From: Rubrobacteraceae bacterium
GTDB taxonomy: Bacteria; Actinomycetota; Rubrobacteria; Rubrobacterales; Rubrobacteraceae
Reading direction: 5' to 3'
NCBI GenBank assembly: GCA_023511405.1
Contig: JAIMBO010000009.1
Location: 1 to 48,924, forward strand
DNA length: 48,924 bases
The notes under the pieces are model-generated. The model made no database searches. It saw nothing but the letters and a program-made list of their open reading frames with translations, and was not told where the DNA came from. Positions 7,790 through 15,224 of this stretch are shown here, piece by piece. A program made the translations under genes and the position numbers. How positions within the stretch are numbered: position 1 is the stretch's first letter; the number at the start of each line of letters is the position of its first letter.

Positions 7790-8644
7790 ATGGGGAAGAA
7801 AAGGGTACTTCGTCCGTTCAACCGTCCGGCGGCCTGGTTCCTGCTCCCCGTTCTGCTCGTCCTGGCCGGCTGCGGCGGGGATGGGGGGCTGGATGTGGGG
7901 GGAAGTCCGTCTTCCTCCGCTTCTGCTCCTTCCACGGGCGTCCGGGTCGTCGTGAGCCGGGTGGTCGACGGCGACACCCTGGAGATCTCTCCCCCGGTGG
8001 GAGGTGAGAGCACCGTGCGGATCATAGGAGCCGACACCCCCGAGGACGTGCGTCCCGGCTATCCCGTCCAGCCCCTCGCGATCCGGGCGGCCTCCTTCAC
8101 CCGCTCGAGGCTGGAGGGCCGCCGGGTGCGCCTGACCTTCGACGAGGAGCGAAAGGACCGCTACGGCAGGTTGCTCGCCTACGTGTGGGTGGACCGGAAG
8201 ACCATGCTGGAGGACGAACTGTTGCGGAGGGGACTCGCCCAGCTTCTCATCATCCCGCCCAACGACCGCTACGCCGCACGGTTCGCGGCGGACCAGCGGC
8301 AGGCCAGGCGCGCGCACCGCGGGATCTGGGGCCTCCCCCGCGCCGAACGCTGCCAAGAGACCAACCGGGGTAACGGGATAGGCGAGGGCTCCCCCGGTTG
8401 TGGCCCCGGCCCCGACTCCAGAGGCTCCGCCGGAAGATCCCCGGGCGTGGCCCCCTCATCCGAGGAGTCCTGTCCCCGGAGCTACCCGGTGAAGGGCAAC
8501 ATCACCCGTGACGGACAGAAGATCTACCACCTCCCCAAAGGCGACCCCTACTACCAGGCCACCCACCCCGAACGCTGCTTCGCCTCCGCCCGGCAGGCAC
8601 GCGCCGCCGGATACCGGCCTCCGATCCTCCCACACAACAGGTGA
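7790..8644 (+). CDS. Lipoprotein with thermonuclease (SNase) domain and C-terminal sunset-type domain
   Basis: The product starts with a lipoprotein signal peptide (hydrophobic run ending LLVLAGC, lipid-modified Cys about residue 28), so it is probably tethered outside the cytoplasmic membrane. A staphylococcal-nuclease-like domain follows (about residues 50-165): VVDGDTLE, IIGADTPED and KDRYGRLLAYVW carry the usual Asp, Arg and Glu-region residues. A Ser/Gly/Pro-rich linker leads to a short Cys-containing C-terminal domain (KGNITRDGQKIYHLP ... ERCFASARQARAAGYR), as often seen after SNase domains and also called the sunset domain. I favour the ATG at 7790 because it places the signal peptide at the N terminus; the frame is open to 7658. 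It may degrade extracellular nucleic acid. Confidence 0.82.
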   Translation: MGKKRVLRPFNRPAAWFLLPVLLVLAGCGGDGGLDVGGSPSSSASAPSTGVRVVVSRVVDGDTLEISPPVGGESTVRIIGADTPEDVRPGYPVQPLAIRAASFTRSRLEGRRVRLTFDEERKDRYGRLLAYVWVDRKTMLEDELLRRGLAQLLIIPPNDRYAARFAADQRQARRAHRGIWGLPRAERCQETNRGNGIGEGSPGCGPGPDSRGSAGRSPGVAPSSEESCPRSYPVKGNITRDGQKIYHLPKGDPYYQATHPERCFASARQARAAGYRPPILPHNR

Positions 8645-8772
8645 GGCACCGTCCACGGGTCTAAACATCCCGCACCGCCGCCACGGGAATTTTCTTCCCT
8701 CGGCCGAAGTGTAAAGGACCGGACATTTTCTATGATGTTCCCGGCATGGATCCCGACCCGCACATGTCGGAC

Positions 8773-8816
8773 TTGACACAAATATTGTGCGTACATATCA
8801 TATTAGTACGGACAAA
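8773..8816 (+). promoter_or_regulatory. Promoter with two GntR/HutC-type operators, MFS-SDR unit
   Basis: TTGACA (8773-8778), a 17-base spacer and TATCAT (8796-8801) form a near-consensus promoter. TTGTGCGTACAT (8785-8796) sits between the two elements, with two mismatches to the perfect palindrome. A second copy, TAGTACGGACAA (8804-8815), also two mismatches, covers the expected transcription start. The arrangement matches the promoters at 6851 and 12067. Confidence 0.78.
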
Positions 8817-8878
8817 TGCAGGCGAGGCCGGGCCCGGCTTTAGGATCGTCTGCCAGGGCGAAAGGAGAAGGAGGAGAG

Positions 8879-10258
8879 ATGGCGACTGGTGAGTCAGAAG
8901 TCTCCCGTGGGACCGGGGATGGGAGGATCGATGATGCTCCGCGCATAGAGACGAACCTTCCGCAGCGGGCGCTGGTCTACTCTTCGATCGTAGCGTTTCT
9001 CGCGTGGGTGTTTTCGGTCTACGACTACACGCTCTTTGGGACGCTTCTGCCGAAGATGGCGCAGGATCTCGGGTGGTCGACGGCGACGAGCACGGCGATA
9101 GCCACCTGGGTTGCGGTGGCGGTGTTTCTGGTTTCGCTTTCGGTAGGGCCGATGCTCGACCGGCTGGGGCGCAAACCTTCGCTCATCCTCACGACGGTGG
9201 GGGCGGCGATAAGCTCCGGGCTGACCTCGCTGGCTTTCGCCGCGTGGTACGTGATCGTCGTGCGGGCGTTCTCCGGGCTTGGGTACTCGGAGCAGGCGGT
9301 GAACGCAGCCTACCTCAACGAGATCTACGGGAGCCGCAGGCGGCGGGGGCTCATCTACAGCATGGTGCAGGGCGGATGGCCGATCGGGGTTCTGGTCGGT
9401 GCTGCGCTGGCGGCTGTCCTGGTTCCCAGCGTCGGCTGGCGCGGGACGTTTTTGGTCGCGACCGCCCCGGCGATCATAATCGCCGTTTTGGGGCTCAAGC
9501 TCCGGGAGTCTCCGCGGTTCCAGGCTATGAAACACGCGAGGAAGCTCGAGCAGGAGGGGCGGCACGAGGAGGCGGTACGCTTCGGCAGGCAGTACGGCAT
9601 CGACGTACGCCACAGCGACCGCAACACCTACCGTCAGATCTTCGAGCCCGGCATAAGGAAGCACACGATCTTCCTGGCGCTGGCGTTCCTGACCAACTGG
9701 ATCGGGATCCAGGTCCTGGTCGTTCTGGGGACCACGATCCTCACCCAGGGCAAGGGGGTCTCTTTCAGCAGCGCCCTGATCTTCCTCGTCGTCTCCAACG
9801 CGGCGGCATATATTGGATACCTCTCCCACGGGTTCGTCGGCGACATCGTCGGACGCCGCCGGACGATCGCGATAGGCTGGCTCATCGCCGGGGTGGCCTA
9901 CTCGGCGATGCTCTTCGGCCCGAGCAGCGGTGCGTTCGTTCTCGCCACCTACACGATAGGGCTTTTCTTCATCATCGGGCCGTATGCGGCCTTGCTGTTC
10001 TACATGGGTGAGTCCTTCCCCACCAGGATGCGCGGTACGGGGACCACGGTAGTGAACGCCATGGGGCCGATCGGCGCGATCGTCGGCTCGGCGCTTTTGA
10101 CGGCCTTCCTCGAAGCCGGGCTGAGCGTGACCACCGCCGCGTTCCTCTCCGGGGCTCTGGCGGTCATAGTCTCCGGGTTCCTGATGTTCGGCACCCGCGA
10201 GGTCAAGGACGCGACCCAGGCCGAGCTCGAGCTCCTCGAGGAACCCTCTTCGGTCTGA
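8879..10258 (+). CDS. MFS permease, probable metabolite:H+ symporter
   Basis: A 459-residue, 12-helix major facilitator protein with the A-motif DRLGRKP after helix 2 (about residue 95) and the segment LRESPRF at the start of the long central loop, a feature of sugar-porter and aromatic-acid:H+ symporter branches. GDIVGRRR repeats the motif in the second half. It is probably an importer in the cytoplasmic membrane for the compound degraded by the neighbouring operons, because its promoter carries two copies of the shared operator. I chose the ATG at 8879, preceded by AAGGAGAAGGAGGAGAG. The SDR gene follows after 67 bases that contain a hairpin. The transported substrate cannot be named. Confidence 0.87.
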   Translation: MATGESEVSRGTGDGRIDDAPRIETNLPQRALVYSSIVAFLAWVFSVYDYTLFGTLLPKMAQDLGWSTATSTAIATWVAVAVFLVSLSVGPMLDRLGRKPSLILTTVGAAISSGLTSLAFAAWYVIVVRAFSGLGYSEQAVNAAYLNEIYGSRRRRGLIYSMVQGGWPIGVLVGAALAAVLVPSVGWRGTFLVATAPAIIIAVLGLKLRESPRFQAMKHARKLEQEGRHEEAVRFGRQYGIDVRHSDRNTYRQIFEPGIRKHTIFLALAFLTNWIGIQVLVVLGTTILTQGKGVSFSSALIFLVVSNAAAYIGYLSHGFVGDIVGRRRTIAIGWLIAGVAYSAMLFGPSSGAFVLATYTIGLFFIIGPYAALLFYMGESFPTRMRGTGTTVVNAMGPIGAIVGSALLTAFLEAGLSVTTAAFLSGALAVIVSGFLMFGTREVKDATQAELELLEEPSSV

Positions 10259-10282
10259 GGGTTTTCGGCAAGCCGGTTTTGG

Positions 10283-10305
10283 GGGCCGCCTCCCGCAGGC
10301 GGCCC
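10283..10305 (+). other. Strong hairpin between permease and SDR genes
   Basis: GGGCCGCCT and AGGCGGCCC form a perfect 9-bp stem with a 5-base loop. No T-tract follows, and the SDR ribosome site begins only eight bases later. It may weaken read-through or protect the 3' end of the permease mRNA. Confidence 0.5.
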
Positions 10306-10325
10306 TCGTCTGAAAGGAGGTGCCG

Positions 10326-11072
10326 TTGACAGCGAACCGCATCAGGGTCGCCCTCGTCACCGGGGCGGGGAGCGGGATCGGACGCGCCGTGGCGCTTCGG
10401 CTGGCGGAGGAGGGCTACGCCGTGGCCGTAAACGATCTGAAGCCCGATACCGCGGAAGGTGCCGCCTCGGCGATACGCGAAGCCGGGGGCGCCGCCGAGG
10501 CCGTCCCCGGCGACGTCTCCGACCCCGAGAGCGTCCACGCCTTCTTCGAGAGGGCGCGCGAAGTTTTCGGTGCGCCGGAGGTCCTGGTCAACAACGCGGG
10601 GTTTTTGCAGCAGAAGCCCTTCGTCGAGCTCACCATCGAGGACTTCGACCGCATGATCTCCGTGCACCTGCGGGGGACTTTCCTGTGTATAAAGGAGGCG
10701 TTGCCCGAGATGCTCTCCCGCGGGCGCGGGGTGATCGTCAACGTGGCCTCCCAGCTCGGACAGATCGGGGGCATCGAGCTGTGTCACTACAGCGCCGCGA
10801 AGGCGGGGATCATCGGGCTGACCAAGGCGCTCGCCCGCGAGGTCTCTGCACGAGGAGTGCGGGTTAACGCCGTCGCCCCCGGCCCCATCAACACCGAGCT
10901 CGTGCAAGGCCTCTCCGAGGAGTGGCGCCGCGCCAAGGCCGCGGAGCTCCCGCTGGGGCGCTTCGGCGAGCCGGAGGAGGTCGCGGAGACGGTCGCGTTT
11001 CTGGTCTCGGATAGGGCTTCGCTCTACGTGGGACAGACGCTCGGTCCCAATTCGGGCGACGTGATGCTCTAG
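10326..11072 (+). CDS. Short-chain dehydrogenase/reductase
   Basis: A classical SDR of 248 residues. The nucleotide site TGAGSGIG (about residues 12-19), the NNAG motif near residue 90, the catalytic Ser in NVASQLG and the YSAAK Tyr-Lys pair are all present, followed by the VNAVAPGPINTE loop. It should reduce a ketone or oxidise a hydroxyl with NAD(P)(H). I chose the TTG at 10326 with AAAGGAGGT five bases upstream; the GTG at 10320 lies inside that ribosome site. It lies behind the operator-controlled permease, so it probably acts in the same catabolic route. Its stop overlaps the convergent asparaginase stop within the tetramer CTAG. Confidence 0.87.
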   Translation: MTANRIRVALVTGAGSGIGRAVALRLAEEGYAVAVNDLKPDTAEGAASAIREAGGAAEAVPGDVSDPESVHAFFERAREVFGAPEVLVNNAGFLQQKPFVELTIEDFDRMISVHLRGTFLCIKEALPEMLSRGRGVIVNVASQLGQIGGIELCHYSAAKAGIIGLTKALAREVSARGVRVNAVAPGPINTELVQGLSEEWRRAKAAELPLGRFGEPEEVAETVAFLVSDRASLYVGQTLGPNSGDVML

Positions 11073-12055
11073 ATGTACCACCCCTCGAAGGCGGCTTCTA
11101 TCTCGTCCGGCCCCTCTCCCCGGCGCAACAGGATGGTGAGCAGGAGCCTGGCCTTGAGCCCGTCGAGCACCCCACCCCAGATGAGCCCGCGCGAGAGCAA
11201 ATCCATCTCGGAGCCGGAAAACCCGTACGTGTTCCGGAGCACGTCGCCGCTCCCGGTGCGGGAGGTGAGGACGACCGGCATCTCGGAGGCGAGCCGCTCG
11301 ACCTCCGCGACCATCCTAGACGGGACGTGCCCGCCGCCGAAGGCCTCGATGACGAGCCCGGCGTACCCGGCCTCCCTCACCGCCGAAAGCAGCCTCCCGT
11401 CGTCGCCGACGGCTAGCTTGAGCAGCGCGACCTGCTGCCCGGCTCCCGCCGGAGGGGGCTCCACCGTGTGCCGAGCCGGAATCCGCCAGGCGATCCTCAC
11501 CACGCCCTCCGAGAGCCAGCCCAGAGGCCCCGCCACCGGTGACTGGAAGGTCGAGGGGCTCTGGGTGTGCGTCTTCCTGACGAAACGGGCGGCGTGGATC
11601 TCGTCGTTCATCACCACCAGCGCCCCAAGCCCCCTCACCTCATCGCTGGCCGCGACGCGCACCGCACCGAGCAGGTTCGCCGGACCGTCGGCCCCTGGGA
11701 GGGTGGGGTTGCGCATCGCCCCGGTTATGACCACGGGCGCATCCCCCTCGACGAGCAGGTCCATCGCGAAGGCGGTCTCCTCGATCGAGTCGGTCCCCTG
11801 CGTGATCACCACCCCGTGCGCCCCCCCGGCGATCCTCCGCCGCGCCTCCTTGGCCACCTCGATGAGGTCCTCTACGGTAAGGTCCGAGCTCGGCATCTGC
11901 CTCAGCGACTCCGCCTCGACCTCCGCCACCCCGGAGATCTGCGGTACGCTCTCCACCAGATCCTTCCCCGTCAGCCTCGGTACCACCCCGGGCCCCGAAC
12001 CCCGTACGGAAGAGATCGTCCCACCCAGCGAGAGAACCGCTACCTTCGGGAGCAT
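11069..12055 (-). CDS. Asparaginase-family (type I/II) amidohydrolase
   Basis: A 328-residue protein of the bacterial asparaginase family, which hydrolyses the side-chain amide of Asn and related amides. The first catalytic Thr lies in LGGTIS (T13) and the second in QGTDSIEETA (T88, D89); TGAMRNPTLPGADGPANL is the next conserved block. No signal peptide is visible, so it should be cytoplasmic. The ATG at 12055 follows AAGGAGGG. The mobile-loop tyrosine is not evident, so specificity for asparagine is doubtful. The gene is divergent from the nine-gene hydrolase operon, and the palindrome at 12083-12094 lies between them, so it may belong to the same regulon and act on another amide. Confidence 0.87.
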   Translation of the reverse strand: MLPKVAVLSLGGTISSVRGSGPGVVPRLTGKDLVESVPQISGVAEVEAESLRQMPSSDLTVEDLIEVAKEARRRIAGGAHGVVITQGTDSIEETAFAMDLLVEGDAPVVITGAMRNPTLPGADGPANLLGAVRVAASDEVRGLGALVVMNDEIHAARFVRKTHTQSPSTFQSPVAGPLGWLSEGVVRIAWRIPARHTVEPPPAGAGQQVALLKLAVGDDGRLLSAVREAGYAGLVIEAFGGGHVPSRMVAEVERLASEMPVVLTSRTGSGDVLRNTYGFSGSEMDLLSRGLIWGGVLDGLKARLLLTILLRRGEGPDEIEAAFEGWYI

Positions 12056-12066
12056 CCTTTCCCTCC

Positions 12067-12095
12067 TTGATTTCGACGATATTTGTACGTACAAT
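12067..12095 (+). promoter_or_regulatory. Promoter with perfect GntR/HutC-type palindrome, hydrolase operon
   Basis: TTGATT (12067-12072), a 17-base spacer and TACAAT (12090-12095) form a promoter pointing to the gene at 12201. The 12-bp perfect palindrome TTGTACGTACAA spans 12083-12094, overlapping the -10. The -35 lies just behind the divergent asparaginase ribosome site, so one bound repressor could affect both directions; a minus-strand promoter is not clear. Confidence 0.78.
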
Positions 12096-12200
12096 ACTAA
12101 CGCCATGGCCGGGGCTGGTGCAAGGCTCTGGGGGCGGGCGCCGCCGGTCGTGGTGTGGTAAGGGGTGTTTTGGGTGATCGTTTCGAGGAAAGGAGGAAAG

Positions 12201-13139
12201 GTGCCGGAGAAAGAGATCTTCTGCTCCATCGGGGTGGACATAGACGCGGTGGCCGGGTGGCTCGGCTCTTACGGGGGTGAGGACTCGCCGGACGACATCT
12301 CGCGCGGGATGTTCGCGGGGGAGATAGGCGTACCGCGGTTGCTCAAGCTCTTCGAGCGGTATGGGATGAGGACCACGTGGTTCATCCCCGGGCACTCGAT
12401 CGAGACCTTCCCGGATCAGGTGAAGATGGTGGTCGATGCGGGGCACGAGGTCGGGAGCCACGGCTACTCGCACGAGAACCCGGTGGCGATGACGCCGCAG
12501 CAGGAGCGGGAGGTGCTCGAGTACTGCATCGAGCTCATCGAGAAGGTGACCGGGCGTCGTCCGGTCGGGAACGTCGCCCCGTGGTGGGAGGTCTCCAACG
12601 CGACCAACGAGCTGTTGCTCGAGTTCGGGTACAAGTACGACCACTCGCTTCAGCATAGGGACTTCACCCCCTACTACGCCCGGGTCGGTGACACGTGGAC
12701 CAAGATCGACTACTCCAGGCCCGCCCGGGAATGGATGAAGCCGCTCGAGCGCGGGGAGGAGATAGACCTGGTCAAGATCGGGGGCAACTGGTACCTGGAC
12801 GACCTGCCGCCGATGATGTTCATCAAGGCCTCTCCCAACAGCCACGGCTTCGTCAACCCGCGCGACATAGAGCAGCTCTGGCGGGATCAGTTCGACTGGG
12901 TCTACCGGGAGATGGACTACGCGACCTACTGCCTGACGATCCACCCGGACGTCAGCGGCAGGCCGCAGGTTCTTCTGATGCTCGAGCGTCTCATCGACTA
13001 CATAAACGGGCATCCCGGGACGAAGTGGGTGACGATGGAGGAGATCGCCGACGACTTCGTCAGGCGCTTCCCGCGCAACCAGCCCAACCACGACCCGGGG
13101 CTGAACATGTACGGGATCGACACGCCGGCGACGAAGTAG
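12201..13139 (+). CDS. NodB-fold (CE4) deacetylase-like hydrolase
   Basis: A 312-residue protein of the polysaccharide deacetylase fold. The metal site is recognisable: acidic residues in SIGVDID (D13, D15) and the H-x3-H pair in SHGYSH (H87, H91). There is no signal peptide, so a role on cell-wall glycan is unlikely; the closest look is to the cytoplasmic HpPgdA-like and PuuE allantoinase-like branches. From memory and unchecked, a bacterial cyclic imide hydrolase also belongs to this fold. As first gene of an operon of C-N hydrolases it probably opens or deacylates the pathway substrate. The GTG at 12201 follows AGGAGG by four bases. Confidence 0.82.
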   Translation: MPEKEIFCSIGVDIDAVAGWLGSYGGEDSPDDISRGMFAGEIGVPRLLKLFERYGMRTTWFIPGHSIETFPDQVKMVVDAGHEVGSHGYSHENPVAMTPQQEREVLEYCIELIEKVTGRRPVGNVAPWWEVSNATNELLLEFGYKYDHSLQHRDFTPYYARVGDTWTKIDYSRPAREWMKPLERGEEIDLVKIGGNWYLDDLPPMMFIKASPNSHGFVNPRDIEQLWRDQFDWVYREMDYATYCLTIHPDVSGRPQVLLMLERLIDYINGHPGTKWVTMEEIADDFVRRFPRNQPNHDPGLNMYGIDTPATK

Positions 13140-13158
13140 CGGGCGGGGGGAGCACCTC

Positions 13159-13506
13159 GTGTGTGTGCTGTGCGGGCAGGACTTCGTCGGGCGGCTCCAC
13201 TGGACCGATCGGCACGTCACGGACCGGGCGCTCGCGGCCGGTCCGGGTTCCGACCCGGGCGAGCACCAGCGGGACCGGCGCCGGGACAGGGCCCACAGGG
13301 TGGCCCTGCTCAACGGGGTGCTCCCCCATTACGGCCTGAAGGTCGAGGACTGGAGCGGGAGCAAGTACCTGCTGCGTGACCGCAAGGGCAGATCGGAGCT
13401 GGTGCAGGACCTGGGCGCTCTGTGGCCCGCGGCGCAGCGGCTCTCGGGCAGGGTGCCGGACCCGCTCGATGCGGCGCTGCTCGAGAGCCTGAAAGAAGGG
13501 GGGTAG
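13159..13506 (+). CDS. Small CxxC-containing protein of unknown function
   Basis: I do not recognise this 115-residue protein. It begins MCVLCGQDF and so has one CxxC pair at its very N terminus, followed by HWTDRH; these could bind zinc. The rest is charged and mostly helical-looking, with no signal peptide or membrane segment. The GTG at 13159 lies 8-10 bases after GGGGGGAG. It sits 19 bases after the NodB-fold gene and three bases before the CobW gene, inside the operon, and codon use matches its neighbours, so I take it as real. Its place next to a CobW metallochaperone suggests a metal-related or accessory role, which is inference. Confidence 0.65.
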   Translation: MCVLCGQDFVGRLHWTDRHVTDRALAAGPGSDPGEHQRDRRRDRAHRVALLNGVLPHYGLKVEDWSGSKYLLRDRKGRSELVQDLGALWPAAQRLSGRVPDPLDAALLESLKEGG

Positions 13507-13509
13507 ACG

Positions 13510-14514
13510 GTGGCGATCCCGGTGACGGTCGTGACCGGCTTTCTCGGGAGCGGCAAGACCACGCTGCTCTCGCGTGTGCTGCGGGAGCCGGAGCTCGAGA
13601 ACACCGCCGTCATCGTCAACGAGTTCGGCGAGGTCGGGCTCGACCACCACCTGCTCAGGCCCGTCGCCGAGAGGACGCTCCTTCTGGGGAGCGGGTGCGT
13701 CTGCTGCAGCGAACGCGAGGATCTGGTGGCGGCGCTCGGGGAGCTTCTGGACCTTTGCCAGCGGGGTGAGATCCCCGCGCTCGACCGCGTGGTCATAGAG
13801 ACGACCGGCCTCGCCGACCCCGCCCCCATCCTCCACACCGTCTTCTCCCACCCCGTGCTCTCCCACCACTTCACGGTCGACCTCGTCATAACCACCGTGG
13901 ACGCGGTGAACGGCGCGATGCAGCTCTCCGGGAGCCCCGAGGCGACGAAGCAGGTCGCCGCGGCGGACGAGATCGTCATCACCAAGACCGACCTCGCCGG
14001 CCCGGGGGCGAAGGAGGAGCTCGAGGCGCGCATCGGAGCGATAAACCCCTCGGTGCGCATCGTCGAGGCATCCTTCGGAGAGGTGGACGTGAGGGAGCTC
14101 CTCTCCCCCGTGGTGCGGGTGGGGGAGCGGGATCTCCCGCGGCTGCAGGAGCACGACACCGCCTCGACCCACACCGTCTCGGTCACCTTCGACGGGCCGG
14201 TGGACTGGACGGCCTTCGGGATCTGGCTCAGCATGCTCCTGCACGCCCGCGGCGAGAGCGTGCTGCGGGTCAAGGGGCTCCTGGACACGGGGGGACCGGG
14301 GCCCGTCGTCCTGAACGGCGTCCAGCACGTCATCCACCCGCCGCAGCACCTCGACCGCTGGCCGGATAGGGACCACCGCTCGCGCGTCGTCTTCATCACC
14401 CGCGACATACCGGAGGAGAGCCTCCTCGCCTCGCTCGGGGGTTTCTCCGGGCTGCTCGGCGCTGCGGCGGTGCCGCTCGGTAACGCCCATCCGCCGGTGG
14501 AGCAGAAAGGATGA
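13510..14514 (+). CDS. CobW/COG0523-family GTPase, metal chaperone
   Basis: A 334-residue P-loop GTPase of the COG0523 family, whose members deliver zinc or other metals to client enzymes. Visible motifs are the Walker A GFLGSGKTT (residues 10-18), NEFGEVGLD (37-45), the metal-binding CxCC in GSGCVCC (C63, C65, C66), the ETTGLADP block near residue 95 and TKTD as the guanine-specificity motif. The C-terminal CobW domain is present (about 215-320). The GTG at 13510 follows the small CxxC gene by three bases. Several downstream enzymes are metal-dependent (hydantoinase, ureido-hydrolase, cyclase-family protein), so one of them is the likely client. Confidence 0.9.
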   Translation: MAIPVTVVTGFLGSGKTTLLSRVLREPELENTAVIVNEFGEVGLDHHLLRPVAERTLLLGSGCVCCSEREDLVAALGELLDLCQRGEIPALDRVVIETTGLADPAPILHTVFSHPVLSHHFTVDLVITTVDAVNGAMQLSGSPEATKQVAAADEIVITKTDLAGPGAKEELEARIGAINPSVRIVEASFGEVDVRELLSPVVRVGERDLPRLQEHDTASTHTVSVTFDGPVDWTAFGIWLSMLLHARGESVLRVKGLLDTGGPGPVVLNGVQHVIHPPQHLDRWPDRDHRSRVVFITRDIPEESLLASLGGFSGLLGAAAVPLGNAHPPVEQKG

Positions 14515-14517
14515 GAG

Positions 14518-15216
14518 ATGCAGAGGATAGTTGATCTCACGCTCGAGATCACCGACAACATGCCGGCGCACAAGCTCTTCCAGAGCCCGGTGGTGCTGCC
14601 GGCGCTCACCCACGAGAAGACCAAGGACTTCGGTCTCGGGGTTCCCGAGGACAGGATGACCTTCGCGACGAACTACCTGGGGATGCTCGACCACGTCGGC
14701 ACCCACGTCGACGCCTTCTACCACGTCAACCCTCGGGGGGACTCCGTGGACGAGATGCCGCTGGAGCTCTTCTTCGGCAAGGCGGTTTGCTTCGACCTCA
14801 CCCACATCCCCGACCTCGGTAGGATAGACGTCGGGGATCTCGAGGCCGCCGAGGAGAAGAGCGGCGTCAGGGTGGATGGGCACATCGTGCTGTTGAACAC
14901 CGGGCTGCACCGACGCTACTACCCTGACCGCAAGATCGTCTGGAGCAACCCGGGGTTGACCGCGGAGGCGACGCACTGGCTCGCAGACCGGGGATCGAAA
15001 GCCCACGGTGTGGAAGGGCCCTCGACCGACGTCCCGAGCGACGACCTGTTCCCGAGCCACCGGGTCTGCCGCGACCGCGGCATCTTTCACTACGAGTGGC
15101 TGGTGAACCTGGAGGAGCTCGTCGGGAAAGGCGAGTTCACTTTTTACGGGGTGCCCCTCAAGATCGAGGGCGGAAGCGGCTCTCCGGTCCGGGCCTTCGC
15201 GGTGCTCGAGGAGTAG
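14518..15216 (+). CDS. Cyclase-family metal-dependent hydrolase (kynurenine formamidase/isatin hydrolase type)
   Basis: A 232-residue protein of the cyclase family, whose members hydrolyse formamides or open cyclic amides such as isatin. The diagnostic metal motif is DHVGTHVDAFYHVNP with H59, H63 and D65. A second His-containing block (FHYEWLVNLEEL, near residue 195) is at the usual C-terminal position. The enzyme is probably cytoplasmic and manganese- or zinc-dependent. The ATG at 14518 follows AGAAAGGATGAGAG and lies three bases after the CobW stop. In this operon it could open a ring amide or cleave an N-formyl product; no substrate can be named. Confidence 0.85.
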   Translation: MQRIVDLTLEITDNMPAHKLFQSPVVLPALTHEKTKDFGLGVPEDRMTFATNYLGMLDHVGTHVDAFYHVNPRGDSVDEMPLELFFGKAVCFDLTHIPDLGRIDVGDLEAAEEKSGVRVDGHIVLLNTGLHRRYYPDRKIVWSNPGLTAEATHWLADRGSKAHGVEGPSTDVPSDDLFPSHRVCRDRGIFHYEWLVNLEELVGKGEFTFYGVPLKIEGGSGSPVRAFAVLEE

Positions 15217-15224
15217 GAGGGACG

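Noticed and set aside
12201-13139. Annotation as peptidoglycan or chitin deacetylase
   Set aside because: No signal peptide or anchor, and all co-transcribed genes act on small amides.
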